Assembly (NCBI RefSeq): GCF_900141745.1
Contig: NZ_FSRM01000001.1
Location: forward strand, 1,798,001 to 1,862,000
Origin: Paraburkholderia phenazinium
Lineage (GTDB): Bacteria > Pseudomonadota > Gammaproteobacteria > Burkholderiales > Burkholderiaceae
Length of the DNA stretch: 64,000 nt
Reading direction: 5' to 3'
Shown here: piece after piece, positions 29,635 through 40,128 of the stretch
How the letters are laid out: each line of letters starts with the position of its first letter
Position numbering within the stretch: position 1 is the stretch's first letter
The notes under the pieces: model-generated
Databases searched by the model: none
Told to the model about the DNA's origin: nothing
Seen by the model: the letters and a program-made list of their open reading frames with translations, nothing else
Translations under genes and position numbers: made by a program

Positions 29635-29727
29635 CCGCGGTTAAGCGGCGTCCCTCAAGGTACCGGCATGGGCTTTGCCCGGGCTCAGGTGCCAGCGGGG
29701 ATGCACTTAACCGCGGTGATTTTTTTT
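29635..29727 (+). terminator. Terminator-like hairpin with T8 tract in front of greA
   Basis: CCGCGGTTAAG (29635-29645) pairs perfectly with CTTAACCGCGG (29706-29716). The 60 bases between can fold into an inner GGGC/GCCC hairpin. Eight T residues (29720-29727) follow at once. It ends 30 bases before the greA ATG, so it acts either as the carAB terminator or as an attenuator in a greA leader. Confidence 0.65.
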
Positions 29728-29757
29728 ACGGCCGTTTTTTTGCCACTAGAGCTGTTT

Positions 29758-30234
29758 ATGAGCACTATTCCATTGACGACGCGTGGCGCCAAGAAGCTGC
29801 GCGATGAACTACAGCATCTGAAATCGGTTGAACGTCCGGCGGTCGTCAATTCGATCGCTGAAGCGCGTGCCCAGGGCGACCTGTCGGAAAACGCCGAATA
29901 CGACGCTGCGAAAGAAAAGCAGGGTTTTATCGAGGGCCGCATTGCGGAAATCGAGTCGAAGCTGGCTGGCGCTCAGATCATCGATCCCGCTGCGGTGGAC
30001 GCGGACGGCCGCATCGTGTTCGGTGCGACCGTGGAGCTGGAAGACCTGAAATCAGGGGCCTCGGTGAAGTATCAGATTGTCGGCGACGACGAAGCGGACC
30101 TCGAGCATGGCCTGATCTCGATCAGCTCGCCGATCGCGCGCGCCCTGATCGGCAAGTCCGAGGGCGACGTGGCGTCGGTGCAGGCGCCTGGCGGCGTGCG
30201 CGAGTACGAAATCATCGCCGTCAGCTACGTCTGA
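29758..30234 (+). CDS. greA: Transcription elongation factor GreA
   Basis: 158 residues, the usual size. It rescues backtracked RNA polymerase by stimulating transcript cleavage. The N-terminal coiled coil has the tip acidic residues in the [16 protein letters not shown] block. The C-terminal FKBP-like domain has [20 protein letters not shown] 29758 gives the conserved [18 protein letters not shown] start. A terminator-like hairpin ends 30 bases ahead. Followed closely by a DUF4149 gene. Confidence 0.97.
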   Translation: MSTIPLTTRGAKKLRDELQHLKSVERPAVVNSIAEARAQGDLSENAEYDAAKEKQGFIEGRIAEIESKLAGAQIIDPAAVDADGRIVFGATVELEDLKSGASVKYQIVGDDEADLEHGLISISSPIARALIGKSEGDVASVQAPGGVREYEIIAVSYV

Positions 30235-30245
30235 AGAGGGCTCAT

Positions 30246-30782
30246 GTGTCTACCCCGCTGTCTCCCATGCCACACAGGGTGTTCCGGCTACTGACCGTTA
30301 TCTGGGTCGGGAGCCTGCTCACCATCGGCTATGCGGTGGCGCCCGTGTTGTTTACTTCGCTTGATCGGACTGCGGCGGGCGAGGTCGCGGCGCAGCTGTT
30401 TCGCATCGAAGGCGTGCTTGGTGTGGTGTGCGGCGTGCTGTTGCTTGGGCTCGCCAACGTGCTGATCCGTCGCGGCAACGATGCTTATCGCCGTCTGCGC
30501 TGGCTGATCGCCGGGATGGTGGTGTGCGTGCTGCTCGGTTACTTCGCGCTGCAGCCGTTCATGAATGCAATCCGCATGGCTGCGCTGGCGGCCGGCACGG
30601 ATGTCGCCCATTCGCCGGATGCGGTGCGCTTCGGTGTGCTGCATGGCGTGTCGAGCCTGTTTTATCTGATCGAGAGCTTGCTCGCAGTGGCGCTGGTGTG
30701 GAAGCTGCCCACCAACGCGACGGCTGGGCTGACCGGGCAAGAAGAAGTCCGGGGCGCAGCGGGTAAGGGCGTTGCCGGTTAG
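30246..30782 (+). CDS. DUF4149 membrane protein
   Basis: 178 residues with four hydrophobic helices (LLTVIWVGSLLTIGYAVAPVLF, VLGVVCGVLLLGLANVL, WLIAGMVVCVLLGYFAL, and GVSSLFYLIESLLAVALVW). The pattern W-x-G-x4-G-x3-A-P-V-L-F and the HG-x-S-x2-Y are typical of the DUF4149 (TMEM205-like) family. Start taken as GTG 30246; an ATG at 30267 is a possible alternative. It follows greA by 11 bases and is likely co-transcribed. Function unknown. Confidence 0.85.
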   Translation: MSTPLSPMPHRVFRLLTVIWVGSLLTIGYAVAPVLFTSLDRTAAGEVAAQLFRIEGVLGVVCGVLLLGLANVLIRRGNDAYRRLRWLIAGMVVCVLLGYFALQPFMNAIRMAALAAGTDVAHSPDAVRFGVLHGVSSLFYLIESLLAVALVWKLPTNATAGLTGQEEVRGAAGKGVAG

Positions 30783-30879
30783 ATACCGCTGGTTGGCACC
30801 AGTCAATCAATAGTCGATCAACGCAACGCGCAACGCTGCGGGCAGGGCGCCCGCAGCCTCTTCAGCTTTTACGCAGAGA

Positions 30880-31440
30880 TTACTTGACCGACTGGTGCGG
30901 ACGCTTGGCGCTGGCCTGGCGTTTCTTGGCGCGCTTGATATTGCCGCCTTGCGTGACTCGTTCGTTACCGCGCACCACGACCTTCTTGGGCTTCGGCTTG
31001 CGCATCGGGATTTCGGACGGTTTGACCACCGTCACGACGCGCGGGGCGCGGCCTTTACCGGGCTTGGCATCTTCAGCCGCCGCCTGACGGGCGCTCGGCA
31101 GTTCGCCACGACGCACGCTCGGCAACTCGCCGCGTTTAGCACGGGTGGCGGCCGGCTTGGCTGCAGCTTCGGGCTTCCAGATCACCAGCAGCTTGCCGAT
31201 GTGCTGGATCGGCGCCGCATTCAGCGTGTCGCAGATCTGTTCGTAGACCGCGAGCCGTTCCTCGCGTTCGTCGCCGAACACCCGGATCTTGATCAGTTGA
31301 TGGGCGCCCAGGTGGACCTTGATTTCGGCCAGTACGGCGTCGGTCAAGCCCTCGGCGCCGATGAGCACGACCGGTTTGAGCGCATGTGCCTGGGAGCGCA
31401 ACTCGGCGCGTTGATCGGAAGAGACTTTGAGGGCTGGCAT
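30880..31440 (-). CDS. yhbY: YhbY-type CRM-domain RNA-binding protein with long basic tail
   Basis: 186 residues. The first 95 are the CRM (YhbY) domain that binds ribosomal RNA precursors: RAELRSQAHALKPVVLIGAEGLTDAVLAEI, then KIRVFGDEREERL and IGKLLVIWKP, with the usual GxxG-like loop. The last 90 residues are a basic extension absent in the short enterobacterial protein and include a tandem RGELPSVR/RGELPSAR repeat (103-118). Divergent from rlmE, an arrangement kept in many proteobacteria. A role in 50S ribosome assembly is probable. Confidence 0.92.
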   Translation of the reverse strand: MPALKVSSDQRAELRSQAHALKPVVLIGAEGLTDAVLAEIKVHLGAHQLIKIRVFGDEREERLAVYEQICDTLNAAPIQHIGKLLVIWKPEAAAKPAATRAKRGELPSVRRGELPSARQAAAEDAKPGKGRAPRVVTVVKPSEIPMRKPKPKKVVVRGNERVTQGGNIKRAKKRQASAKRPHQSVK

Positions 31441-31638
31441 GGAAAGTGGGAGACTCGACTAAAATGGCGGCGCCTGCATTTCCGATCGCTTCGGTCGATC
31501 GCGCAGGGCGGCGCGTCAGAACAACAGAGAACGCGGTTGATGGCCCCAAGGGTGAGACCCATGGAGCGGCAGCCGCGCGAATAAAACGCGTATTATCCGC
31601 TAAAAGCGCGGCATCACGCAGCAAGAGTTCAACGGTTA

Positions 31639-32301
31639 ATGGCAAAAAACAAATTCAACACCTCGTGGCTGCACGATCACATCAATGATCCGTACGTGAA
31701 ACTGGCGCAGCGGGAGGGCTATCGCGCCCGCGCAGCCTACAAACTGAAGGAAATCGACGAACAGGACAAGCTGATCCGTCCCGGCCAGGTGATTGTCGAT
31801 CTTGGCTCGGCGCCCGGCAGCTGGAGCCAGTACGTCCGCAACAAGCTGGCACAGGGCGCGAAGCGCGATGCGATGCGCGAAGGCGGCATCGACGGCACGA
31901 TCATCGCGCTCGACCTGCTGCCCATGGAGCCGATTGCCGACGTCATCTTCATTCAGGGCGACTTCCGCGAGGACTCGGTTCTGCACCAGCTGGAAGAATT
32001 GGTAGGAGCGCGTCAGGTCGACCTTGTAATTTCCGATATGGCGCCCAACCTGTCGGGAGTGGCGCTGGCGGATGCCGCGCGAATCGAGCATGTCTGCGAT
32101 CTCGCGCTGGAATTCTCCCAGAATCACCTGAAGCCGGATGGTGCCCTTTTAGTCAAATGCTTTCACGGCAGCGGTTACAGCCAGATTGTCGAGAAGTTCA
32201 AGCAGCAGTTTAAGACGGTGGCCGCGCGTAAGCCGAAAGCGTCTCGCGACAAATCGTCCGAAACTTTTATTTTGGGTAAGCATCTGAAACGGCCCGGTTG
32301 A
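31639..32301 (+). CDS. rlmE: 23S rRNA (uridine-2'-O)-methyltransferase
   Basis: 220 residues. FtsJ/RrmJ enzyme that methylates U2552 of 23S rRNA (E. coli numbering). The K-D-K-E tetrad is visible: K in [11 protein letters not shown] in [11 protein letters not shown] in [12 protein letters not shown] in SSETFILG. The SAM site is [14 protein letters not shown]. It lies upstream of ftsH as in enterobacteria, with yhbY divergent 198 bases away. Confidence 0.97.
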   Translation: MAKNKFNTSWLHDHINDPYVKLAQREGYRARAAYKLKEIDEQDKLIRPGQVIVDLGSAPGSWSQYVRNKLAQGAKRDAMREGGIDGTIIALDLLPMEPIADVIFIQGDFREDSVLHQLEELVGARQVDLVISDMAPNLSGVALADAARIEHVCDLALEFSQNHLKPDGALLVKCFHGSGYSQIVEKFKQQFKTVAARKPKASRDKSSETFILGKHLKRPG

Positions 32302-32493
32302 ATGGGCGCTCCGTAGGCATCCCGCGACATTTTTGAGTCCCGGAATTGTCGGAAAAGCGGCACTGGAACAGCGTTTTGCGCTATTTATGTGGTAGCGAAA
32401 CGTTATGGCAGGGGTCTGCGGACTGGATTAGAATGCTTTAGTGGTGCCGCAAGGCAAATGTAGGCGCCCGTCTATGAGTGAAGGAGTGGTGCT

Positions 32494-34383
32494 TTGAACA
32501 ACAATATGTTTTCGAAGGCAGCAGTGTGGCTGGTTATCGCACTGGTGCTGTTTACGGTGTTCAAGCAGTTCGATAAGCCCCGGGTCCAGGAAGGCGTTTC
32601 CTATTCGCAGTTCATGGATGACGCAAAGAACGGCAAGGTCAAGAACGTCATCGTTCAGGGGCGTAACCTCACGGTCACTCCAGCAGACGGCCAGAAGTAC
32701 CAGATCGTGTCGCCCGGCGACATCTGGATGGTCGGCGACCTGATGAAGTATGGCGTTCAGGTGAGCGGCAAGGCCGATGACGAACCGAACGCGCTTGTGT
32801 CCGCGCTGTACTACCTCGGACCAACAATCCTGATTATCGGGTTCTGGTTCTACATGATGAGACAGATGCAGGGAGGCGGGAAAGGGGGTGCGTTCTCGTT
32901 CGGCAAGTCCCGTGCACGTCTGATCGATGAGAACAATAACGCAATCAATTTCACTGACGTCGCCGGTTGCGACGAAGCCAAGGAAGAAGTCTCCGAGCTG
33001 GTCGACTTCCTGCGCGATCCACAGAAATTCCAGAAGCTAGGCGGGCGGATACCGCGCGGCGTGCTGCTGGTCGGGCCACCGGGAACCGGTAAGACGCTGC
33101 TCGCGCGTGCCATCGCCGGCGAAGCCAAGGTGCCGTTCTTCAGCATTTCGGGTTCTGACTTCGTGGAAATGTTCGTCGGTGTCGGCGCGGCTCGTGTGCG
33201 TGACATGTTCGAACAGGCCAAGAAGCATGCGCCGTGTATCGTGTTCATCGACGAAATCGACGCGGTCGGCCGTCATCGTGGCGCCGGCATGGGCGGCGGT
33301 AACGACGAGCGCGAACAGACGCTGAACCAGATGCTGGTGGAAATGGACGGCTTCGAAGCGAATTCGGGCGTGATCGTGATCGCTGCCACGAACCGTTCGG
33401 ATGTGCTGGACAAGGCGCTGCTGCGTCCGGGCCGTTTCGACCGCCAGGTGTATGTCGGTCTGCCGGATATCCGCGGTCGCGAACACATCATGAAGGTCCA
33501 CCTGCGCAAGGTACCTATCTCGAACGACGTCGACGCAGCGGTTATCGCACGCGGCACGCCGGGTTTCTCGGGTGCTGATCTCGCGAATCTCGTGAACGAA
33601 GCAGCGCTGTTTGCGGCTCGCCGCGGCAAGCGCATCGTCGAGATGATCGATTTCGAAGACGCGAAGGACAAGATTTTCATGGGTCCGGAGCGCAAGTCGG
33701 CCGTGATCCGCGAAGAGTCGAAGCGCGCCACGGCGTACCACGAGTCGGGCCACGCGGTGATCGCCAAGCTGTTGCCGAAGGCAGATCCGGTGCACAAGGT
33801 CACCATCATCCCGCGCGGTCGCGCACTGGGTGTGACGTGGCAGTTGCCGGAGCACGACAACGAAACGTATTCGAAGGACTACCTGCTGGATCGTCTGGCG
33901 ATTCTGTTCGGTGGCCGGGTCGCGGAAGAGTTGTTCCTGAACCTGATCAGCACCGGCGCGTCGGACGACTTCAACAAGGCAACGGCTACGGCCCGCGCCA
34001 TGGTGGCCCGTTTCGGCATGACCGATGCGCTCGGACCGATGGTCTACGTGGACGACGAGAACGACGCTACGCCGTTTGGCCGCGGTTTCACGCGAACCAT
34101 TTCGGAAGCGACGCAACAGAAGGTCGACGCGGAAATCCGCCGTGTGCTGGACGAGCAGTACAACCTCGCGAAGCGCCTGCTGGAAGATAACCGGGACAAG
34201 GTCGAAGCGATGACTTCCGCCCTGATGGAGTGGGAAACGATCGACGCCGATCAGATCAACGACATCATGGCAGGCCGTCCGCCGCGCGCCCCGAAGAGTT
34301 CGCCGCCGTCGGCAACGGACGCTTCCTCGGGTGGCAGCACGGGTAGTGAGGTGAAGCCGGGCAGCGCGACTGCACCGGCCTGA
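32494..34383 (+). CDS. ftsH: ATP-dependent zinc metalloprotease FtsH
   Basis: 629 residues. Membrane-anchored AAA+ protease for quality control of membrane proteins and for turnover of LpxC and sigma32 in relatives. Two N-terminal helices flank a periplasmic domain (5-25 and about 103-123). Walker A is GPPGTGKT near 194, Walker B is [12 protein letters not shown], the SRH follows, and the zinc site is H416-E-S-G-H420. The start is TTG at 32494, with AAGGAG 8 bases ahead; no other start gives the first helix. Followed by folP after a hairpin. Confidence 0.97.
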   Translation: MNNNMFSKAAVWLVIALVLFTVFKQFDKPRVQEGVSYSQFMDDAKNGKVKNVIVQGRNLTVTPADGQKYQIVSPGDIWMVGDLMKYGVQVSGKADDEPNALVSALYYLGPTILIIGFWFYMMRQMQGGGKGGAFSFGKSRARLIDENNNAINFTDVAGCDEAKEEVSELVDFLRDPQKFQKLGGRIPRGVLLVGPPGTGKTLLARAIAGEAKVPFFSISGSDFVEMFVGVGAARVRDMFEQAKKHAPCIVFIDEIDAVGRHRGAGMGGGNDEREQTLNQMLVEMDGFEANSGVIVIAATNRSDVLDKALLRPGRFDRQVYVGLPDIRGREHIMKVHLRKVPISNDVDAAVIARGTPGFSGADLANLVNEAALFAARRGKRIVEMIDFEDAKDKIFMGPERKSAVIREESKRATAYHESGHAVIAKLLPKADPVHKVTIIPRGRALGVTWQLPEHDNETYSKDYLLDRLAILFGGRVAEELFLNLISTGASDDFNKATATARAMVARFGMTDALGPMVYVDDENDATPFGRGFTRTISEATQQKVDAEIRRVLDEQYNLAKRLLEDNRDKVEAMTSALMEWETIDADQINDIMAGRPPRAPKSSPPSATDASSGGSTGSEVKPGSATAPA

Positions 34384-34403
34384 TCGAAGCCACGTTCAAC
34401 TTG

Positions 34404-34435
34404 CGGGCCGGTGTGATTCCACACCGGCCCGTTTT
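34404..34435 (+). terminator. Hairpin between ftsH and folP
   Basis: Perfect 11-bp stem GGGCCGGTGTG / CACACCGGCCC (34405-34430), loop ATTC, then GTTTTGC. A short T-tract suggests partial termination rather than a full stop between the two genes. Confidence 0.6.
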
Positions 34436-34481
34436 GCATTCTTCGTTATTCATCCGCCCGATTCGCCCAATTACCCGCTGC

Positions 34482-35393
34482 ATGGTCCGTCACGTGTCGA
34501 ATACCGCACTACCGTATCTCCCCGAACCTGAGCCGTTGCAATGCGGCCGCTTTACGCTGAGCTTCGAGCGGCCGTTGGTGATGGGCATTCTGAACGTCAC
34601 ACCCGACTCGTTCTCCGATGGCGGCAAGTTCGAAATGCGCGGAGATGCTTTGCGGCAGGCCGAGCGGATGATGCTCGATGGCGCGGATCTGATCGATATC
34701 GGCGGCGAATCGACCCGTCCCGGCGCACCGCCGGTGCCGCTCGATGAGGAGCTGGAGCGGGTGATACCGCTCATCGAACAGTTGCACGACGCCCAGGTAC
34801 CGCTATCGGTCGATACCTACAAGCCCGAGGTGATGCGCCACGCGCTGGCCGCCGGCGCGGACCTGATCAACGACATCTGGGGCTTCCGGAGGCCCGGCGC
34901 CATCGACGCCGTGCGCGACAGTCTGTGCGGGCTCTGCGTCATGCATATGTTCGGTGAGCCGCAGACCATGCAGGTGGGTGAACCGGCCTATGAGGACGTC
35001 GTCAGCGAGGTGCGGGCGTTTCTCGAGCAACGGGTCGTAGCGTTGATGCAGGCAGGGATCGCAAAACGGCGCATCAGCGTCGACCCCGGATTCGGTTTCG
35101 GCAAGGCCGTGGTCGAACACAACTACGCCTTGCTGGCCCACTTGCCGGAGACGGCACCGCGCGGCGAGCCGCCGTTTGCCGCACCGGTTCCCATTCTGGC
35201 CGGCATGTCGCGCAAGTCGATGCTGGGCTCGGTCACCGGCCGGGCAGCGTCGGAGCGCGTGGCTGCAAGCGTGGCCGCAGCCATCTGTGCAGCCGAACGC
35301 GGGGCTGCGATACTGCGCGTGCACGATGTCGCAGAAACAGTCGATGGATTAAAAGTTTGGGCAGCCATGCGCGACGCAACGCGTCGCAGCTGA
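34482..35393 (+). CDS. folP: Dihydropteroate synthase
   Basis: 303 residues. TIM-barrel enzyme of folate synthesis, the sulfonamide target. Signature 1 is [18 protein letters not shown]. Signature 2 is [15 protein letters not shown]. Further pterin-site blocks are [26 protein letters not shown] and [20 protein letters not shown] 34482 is preferred; the frame is open to 34401 but that overlaps the hairpin. It is 28 bases before glmM. Confidence 0.97.
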   Translation: MVRHVSNTALPYLPEPEPLQCGRFTLSFERPLVMGILNVTPDSFSDGGKFEMRGDALRQAERMMLDGADLIDIGGESTRPGAPPVPLDEELERVIPLIEQLHDAQVPLSVDTYKPEVMRHALAAGADLINDIWGFRRPGAIDAVRDSLCGLCVMHMFGEPQTMQVGEPAYEDVVSEVRAFLEQRVVALMQAGIAKRRISVDPGFGFGKAVVEHNYALLAHLPETAPRGEPPFAAPVPILAGMSRKSMLGSVTGRAASERVAASVAAAICAAERGAAILRVHDVAETVDGLKVWAAMRDATRRS

Positions 35394-35421
35394 CCCTTCG
35401 AAGAAAGAGGAAAACATAACG

Positions 35422-36780
35422 ATGGCACGTCGCTTTTTCGGTACTGATGGCATTCGGGGCAAGGTCGGCGAGGGCCCGATCACACCAGATTTCGTGTTGA
35501 GGCTCGGTTATGCCGCCGGCAAGGTGCTGGCGGGCGGGGATCGCTGGGCCCACACCGGCCAACGCCCGACGGTCCTGATCGGCAAGGACACGCGCGTTTC
35601 GGGCTACATGCTCGAAGCCGCACTTGAGTCGGGATTCTCCGCGGCAGGCGTCGACGTGATGCTGGCCGGCCCGATGCCGACACCGGGCATCGCTTACCTG
35701 ACACGCGCGCTGCGGCTTGCAGCGGGGGTGGTGATCAGCGCGTCGCACAACCCGTACTACGACAACGGGATCAAGTTCTTCTCGGCCCACGGCGACAAGT
35801 TGCCCGACGAGGTCGAACTGAAGATCGAAGAGCAACTGGATCAGCCGCTCGCTTGCGCCGCCTCGGAGCAACTGGGCAAGGCGCGCCGTCTCGATGACGC
35901 GGCCGGCCGCTATATCGAGTTCTGCAAGAGCACGTTCCCGGCGGCTTTCGACCTGCGCGGCATGAGGCTGGTGGTCGATTGCGCGCACGGGGCTGCGTAT
36001 GACATCGCGCCGCATGTGTTCCACGAACTTGGGGCCGACGTAATCCCGATCGGCGTGGCGCCGAACGGCTTCAACATCAACGACGGCGTTGGCGCGACCG
36101 CTCCGGACGCGTTGGTCCGCGCGGTGAGGGCGAACCATGCCGATCTCGGCATTGCGCTCGACGGTGACGCCGACCGTCTGCAGGTCGTCGACTCGGCCGG
36201 CCGCCTCTATAACGGCGACGAGCTGCTGTATGTGCTGGTCAAAGACCGTATCGAGACGGACGGCAAGGTGGAAGGCGCAGTCGGCACCTTGATGACCAAT
36301 ATGGCGGTCGAAGTGGCGTTGCAGCATGCAGGCGTGAAGTTCGTGCGAGCGGCCGTCGGCGACCGCTACGTGCTCGAGCAATTGCGCGAACACGGCTGGC
36401 AATTGGGCGCCGAGGGCTCGGGACACATCCTCTCGCTCGATCGTCATTCGACCGGTGACGGAATCGTGTCATCGCTGCTGGTGCTCGCCGCCATGAAGCG
36501 TAGCGGCAAGACGCTCGCGCAACTGCTCGAAGGCGTGACGCTGTTCCCGCAGAAGCTGATCAACGTGCGCATGCAACCGGGCGCCGACTGGAAGGCGAGC
36601 GACGAGATCCGCCGCGCGATTAGCGCAGCCGAGGCGTCCCTGGACGGACATGGCCGCGTATTGATTCGCGCTTCCGGCACCGAGCCGGTCCTGCGCGTGA
36701 TGGTCGAGGCCCAGCATGTGAATGACGCGGTCCAGCACGCCGAGACAATTGCCAGCGCGGTCAAGCAGGCTACCGCCTGA
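35422..36780 (+). CDS. glmM: Phosphoglucosamine mutase
   Basis: 452 residues. It interconverts glucosamine-6-P and glucosamine-1-P for UDP-GlcNAc synthesis. The phosphoserine site is S108 in [18 protein letters not shown], the metal loop is DGDADRL, the sugar loop is GAEGSGHI, and the phosphate loop is [16 protein letters not shown]. Full length. Immediately after folP, as in the conserved ftsH-folP-glmM order. No clear terminator before the pst promoter. Confidence 0.97.
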   Translation: MARRFFGTDGIRGKVGEGPITPDFVLRLGYAAGKVLAGGDRWAHTGQRPTVLIGKDTRVSGYMLEAALESGFSAAGVDVMLAGPMPTPGIAYLTRALRLAAGVVISASHNPYYDNGIKFFSAHGDKLPDEVELKIEEQLDQPLACAASEQLGKARRLDDAAGRYIEFCKSTFPAAFDLRGMRLVVDCAHGAAYDIAPHVFHELGADVIPIGVAPNGFNINDGVGATAPDALVRAVRANHADLGIALDGDADRLQVVDSAGRLYNGDELLYVLVKDRIETDGKVEGAVGTLMTNMAVEVALQHAGVKFVRAAVGDRYVLEQLREHGWQLGAEGSGHILSLDRHSTGDGIVSSLLVLAAMKRSGKTLAQLLEGVTLFPQKLINVRMQPGADWKASDEIRRAISAAEASLDGHGRVLIRASGTEPVLRVMVEAQHVNDAVQHAETIASAVKQATA

Positions 36781-36995
36781 CGGCTAACCGTTGCGTACCG
36801 CCGGGTAGGGACGCGGCCGAGCACGGCGCCGTCCTTACTCGCGGCTTCCATTTTATCCGCCAGCCTTCCAGAACCCCTTCATCCGCACGCAAACGTTGCC
36901 GCGGCGTATTTTTCGCCTAATCTCTACACACATGGCGAAAACGTCGTTCAAACAGCTTTCATCTCCCTGATTTTTCTTTCATTTCAGTAACCTTA

Positions 36996-37050
36996 TTGTC
37001 ACGTGTGATTCACGATACGTCACGTTACTGTCACAAATAGCCCCTATTCT
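36996..37050 (+). promoter_or_regulatory. Tandem Pho boxes and -10 of the pst promoter
   Basis: Four 7-base PhoB repeats: TTGTCAC (36996), GATTCAC (37007), ACGTCAC (37017), CTGTCAC (37028), arranged as two 7-4-7 boxes three bases apart. TATTCT (37045-37050) starts 11 bases after the last repeat, the expected place for a -10 in a PhoB-activated promoter. It fits phosphate-starvation induction by PhoB, encoded 4.7 kb downstream. Confidence 0.8.
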
Positions 37051-37089
37051 TCGCGGTGTCCTGTAATCCGCTCACACCCTGGAGATCAC

Positions 37090-38121
37090 ATGAAATTGAT
37101 GCAAACCGCGTTCGCTGGCCTGGCTGGCGCGCTCTTCGCGATCGCTGCTCAAGCCGCCGACATCACCGGCGCGGGCAGCACCTTTGCAGCACCCATCTAT
37201 ACGAAGTGGGCTGACGCTTATCAAAAGTCGGGCGGCGGTAAGGTCAACTATCAAGGTATCGGTTCGTCGGGCGGTATCAAGCAGATCATCGCCAAGACGG
37301 TCGATTTCGCAGGCTCGGATGCTCCGCTGAAGGACGACGAACTGGCCAAGGACGGCCTGTTCCAGTTCCCGACGGTGGTCGGCGGCGTGGTGCCGGTGGT
37401 GAACCTGCCGGGCGTGACCCCGGGCCAACTGACGCTGTCGGGCGAAGTGCTCGGCGACATCTACCTGGGCAAGATCAAGAAGTGGAACGATCCGGCGATC
37501 GTTGCACTGAACCCGAAGGCAAAGCTGCCGGATACGGACATCGCGGTGGTTCGCCGTGCTGACGGTTCGGGCACCAGCTTCATCTGGACGAACTACCTGT
37601 CGAAGGTCAACGCTGACTGGAAGTCGAAGGTCGGTGAAGGCGCAACGGTCAGCTGGCCGACGGGCACGGGCGGCAAGGGCAACGACGGCGTCGCAGCCTT
37701 CGTGCAACGTCTGCCGGGCGCAATCGGTTACGTCGAATGGGCGTACGCGAAGCAAAACAAGATGGTGTTCGTCGACATGAAGAATGCGGCAGGCACCGTG
37801 GTTGAGCCGAAGACGGAGACGTTCAAGGCAGCGGCTGCTGGCGCGGACTGGTCGAAGTCGTTCTACCAGATCCTGACGAACGAGCCGGGCAAGGACGCAT
37901 GGCCGATCGTCGGCGCAACGTTCGTGCTGCTGCACACGACTCAGGACAAGGCACCGCAAGGCACCGAAACGCTGAAGTTCTTCGACTGGGCGTTCAAGAA
38001 TGGTTCGGGCGCTGCTGACAGCCTCGACTACATCTCGCTGCCGGAATCGGTTGTGACGGAAATCAAGTCGCAGTGGAAGGAAAAAGTGAAGGACGCATCG
38101 GGCAAGTCAGTCGCCGAGTAA
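37090..38121 (+). CDS. pstS: Phosphate ABC transporter, periplasmic phosphate-binding protein
   Basis: 343 residues with a signal peptide ending AAQAA (about residue 22). It binds phosphate with high affinity and hands it to PstCA. Binding-loop blocks are [32 protein letters not shown] and [17 protein letters not shown]. First gene of the pst operon, behind tandem Pho boxes. A strong hairpin follows it, typical of operons that express the binding protein above the membrane parts. Confidence 0.97.
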   Translation: MKLMQTAFAGLAGALFAIAAQAADITGAGSTFAAPIYTKWADAYQKSGGGKVNYQGIGSSGGIKQIIAKTVDFAGSDAPLKDDELAKDGLFQFPTVVGGVVPVVNLPGVTPGQLTLSGEVLGDIYLGKIKKWNDPAIVALNPKAKLPDTDIAVVRRADGSGTSFIWTNYLSKVNADWKSKVGEGATVSWPTGTGGKGNDGVAAFVQRLPGAIGYVEWAYAKQNKMVFVDMKNAAGTVVEPKTETFKAAAAGADWSKSFYQILTNEPGKDAWPIVGATFVLLHTTQDKAPQGTETLKFFDWAFKNGSGAADSLDYISLPESVVTEIKSQWKEKVKDASGKSVAE

Positions 38122-38141
38122 GCGTCGAACGCGTAGTAACA

Positions 38142-38173
38142 AGCCGCCCAGCCTCATGTGAGGCTGGGCGGCT
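38142..38173 (+). repeat. Perfect hairpin between pstS and pstC
   Basis: AGCCGCCCAGCCTCA (38142-38156) pairs over 15 bases with TGAGGCTGGGCGGCT (38159-38173). No T-tract follows, so mRNA stabilisation or partial termination that lifts pstS over pstCAB is more likely than full termination. Confidence 0.75.
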
Positions 38174-38233
38174 GTAGTACTGGTTGCATGGCGTAGTGTC
38201 ATGCAGCGTATGGTTACAGGTACATAGGTTCCC

Positions 38234-39220
38234 ATGTCCGACATCCCCCTCGTGTCGAGCACGTCCGGCAGCGCGGCGCAGCAGAAAGCGCCCAGTCGCG
38301 CCGGCGACGTCATTTTCGGCGGTCTCGCGCGCCTTGCCGCGATCATCACGCTCCTGCTGCTCGGCGGCATCATCCTTTCGCTGATCATCGCCTCATGGCC
38401 GTCGATCAAGGAGTTCGGTCTGAGCTTCTTGTGGACCGCCGACTGGGATCCACCCAGCAAGAAATTCGGCGCGCTGGTGCCGATCTACGGCACGATCGCA
38501 ACCTCGATCATTGCTCTCGTTATTGCGGTGCCAGTCAGCTTCGGCATTGCGCTGTTCCTCACTGAACTCGCGCCTGCATGGCTGCGCCGGCCGCTCGGCA
38601 TTGCCATCGAACTGCTCGCCGCGATCCCTTCGATCGTCTACGGCATGTGGGGTCTGCTGGTGTTCGCACCGATCTTCGCCACCTGGTTTGAAAAGCCGCT
38701 GGGCACCGTGCTCGGCAGCGTGCCGTTCATCGGCGCGTTCTTCCAGGGGCCGCCCATCGGCATCGGCATTTTGTGTGCGGGCGTGATTCTCGCGATCATG
38801 ATCATTCCGTACATCGCCTCGGTGATGCGCGACGTGTTCGAAGTCACGCCAGTCCTGCTGAAGGAATCGGCATATGGCATCGGCTGCACGACCTGGGAAG
38901 TGATGTGGAAGATCGTGCTGCCGTTCACCAAGAGTGGCGTGATCGGCGGCGTGATGCTGGGTCTTGGCCGTGCTCTCGGTGAGACGATGGCCGTCACGTT
39001 CGTGATCGGCAACACCAATCTGCTCGACAACGTCTCGCTGTTCTCACCGGGTAACAGTATTACCTCGGCGCTCGCCAACGAATTCGCGGAAGCGGATCCG
39101 GGCCTGCATACGTCAGCGTTGATGGAACTGGGTCTGATCCTGTTTGTGATTACCTTCATCGTCCTGGCGATTTCGAAAGTCATGCTGCTTCGCCTCGAGA
39201 AAGGGGAGGGCGCAAAATGA
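38234..39220 (+). CDS. pstC: Phosphate ABC transporter permease PstC
   Basis: 328 residues with six main helices. The permease signature around [48 protein letters not shown] contains the EAA loop that docks PstB. The N-terminal [16 protein letters not shown] is the first helix. The stop overlaps the pstA start by 4 bases (39217-39220). Confidence 0.96.
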   Translation: MSDIPLVSSTSGSAAQQKAPSRAGDVIFGGLARLAAIITLLLLGGIILSLIIASWPSIKEFGLSFLWTADWDPPSKKFGALVPIYGTIATSIIALVIAVPVSFGIALFLTELAPAWLRRPLGIAIELLAAIPSIVYGMWGLLVFAPIFATWFEKPLGTVLGSVPFIGAFFQGPPIGIGILCAGVILAIMIIPYIASVMRDVFEVTPVLLKESAYGIGCTTWEVMWKIVLPFTKSGVIGGVMLGLGRALGETMAVTFVIGNTNLLDNVSLFSPGNSITSALANEFAEADPGLHTSALMELGLILFVITFIVLAISKVMLLRLEKGEGAK

Positions 39221-40113
39221 GCCAGCCCATCATGAATATGCCGGGTTCGGCGGATCCCGCTGCACTGGAGGCAATGCGCGTCAAGCTGCAGGGTCGCCGC
39301 CGCATCAAGAACGCGATTGCGCTCACGCTCTCGCTTGCCGCGATGGCCTTTGGTCTCATCTGGCTTGTCTGGATTCTCTATACGACGCTGCGTCTGGGCG
39401 TCGGTGGTCTGTCGATCGAGCTGTTCACGCAGAACACGCCGCCACCGAACACCGATGGTGGTGGCTTGCAGAACGCGATTGTCGGCAGCCTGATGCTGAT
39501 CGTGCTGGCGACGTTCGTCGGCACACCGATCGGCATTCTGGCCGGCGTCTATCTGGCCGAATACGGTCAGAAGGGCTGGCTTGCCAGCGTGACGCGTTTT
39601 ATCAACGACATCCTGTTGTCGGCGCCTTCGATCGTCGTGGGCCTGTTCGTCTATGCGCTGGTGGTGGCGAAGCTCGGCCACTTCAGCGGCTGGGCCGGTG
39701 TCTTCGCGCTCGCGCTGCTGCAGATTCCGATTGTGATTCGTACCACTGAAAATATGCTGAAGCTGGTGCCGAACGCGCTGCGTGAAGCGGCCTTTGCGCT
39801 CGGCACGCCGAAGTGGAAGATGGTGTTGTCGATTACGCTGAAGGCGTCGGTAGCCGGCATTATCACAGGCGTGCTGCTCGGCGTTGCCCGGATTGCCGGT
39901 GAAACCGCACCGTTGCTGTTCACCGCGATGTCGAATCAGTTCTTCTCGTGGAACATGAATCAGCCGGTCGCAAACTTGCCGGTCACGATCTATCAGTTTG
40001 CGATGAGCGCCTTCCCGCAGTGGCAATCGCTTGCCTGGGCCGGCGTCTTCCTGATCACGCTCGGGGTGCTGGGTTTGAACATCCTCGCGCGTACGATCTT
40101 TTCGAAAAAGTAA
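39217..40113 (+). CDS. pstA: Phosphate ABC transporter permease PstA
   Basis: 298 residues. Partner of PstC in the membrane channel. The EAA loop is in [49 protein letters not shown]. The start overlaps pstC (ATGA-type junction), so translation is coupled. Followed by pstB 15 bases on. Confidence 0.96.
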   Translation: MSQPIMNMPGSADPAALEAMRVKLQGRRRIKNAIALTLSLAAMAFGLIWLVWILYTTLRLGVGGLSIELFTQNTPPPNTDGGGLQNAIVGSLMLIVLATFVGTPIGILAGVYLAEYGQKGWLASVTRFINDILLSAPSIVVGLFVYALVVAKLGHFSGWAGVFALALLQIPIVIRTTENMLKLVPNALREAAFALGTPKWKMVLSITLKASVAGIITGVLLGVARIAGETAPLLFTAMSNQFFSWNMNQPVANLPVTIYQFAMSAFPQWQSLAWAGVFLITLGVLGLNILARTIFSKK

Positions 40114-40128
40114 GGGCGGAGTAATCCG

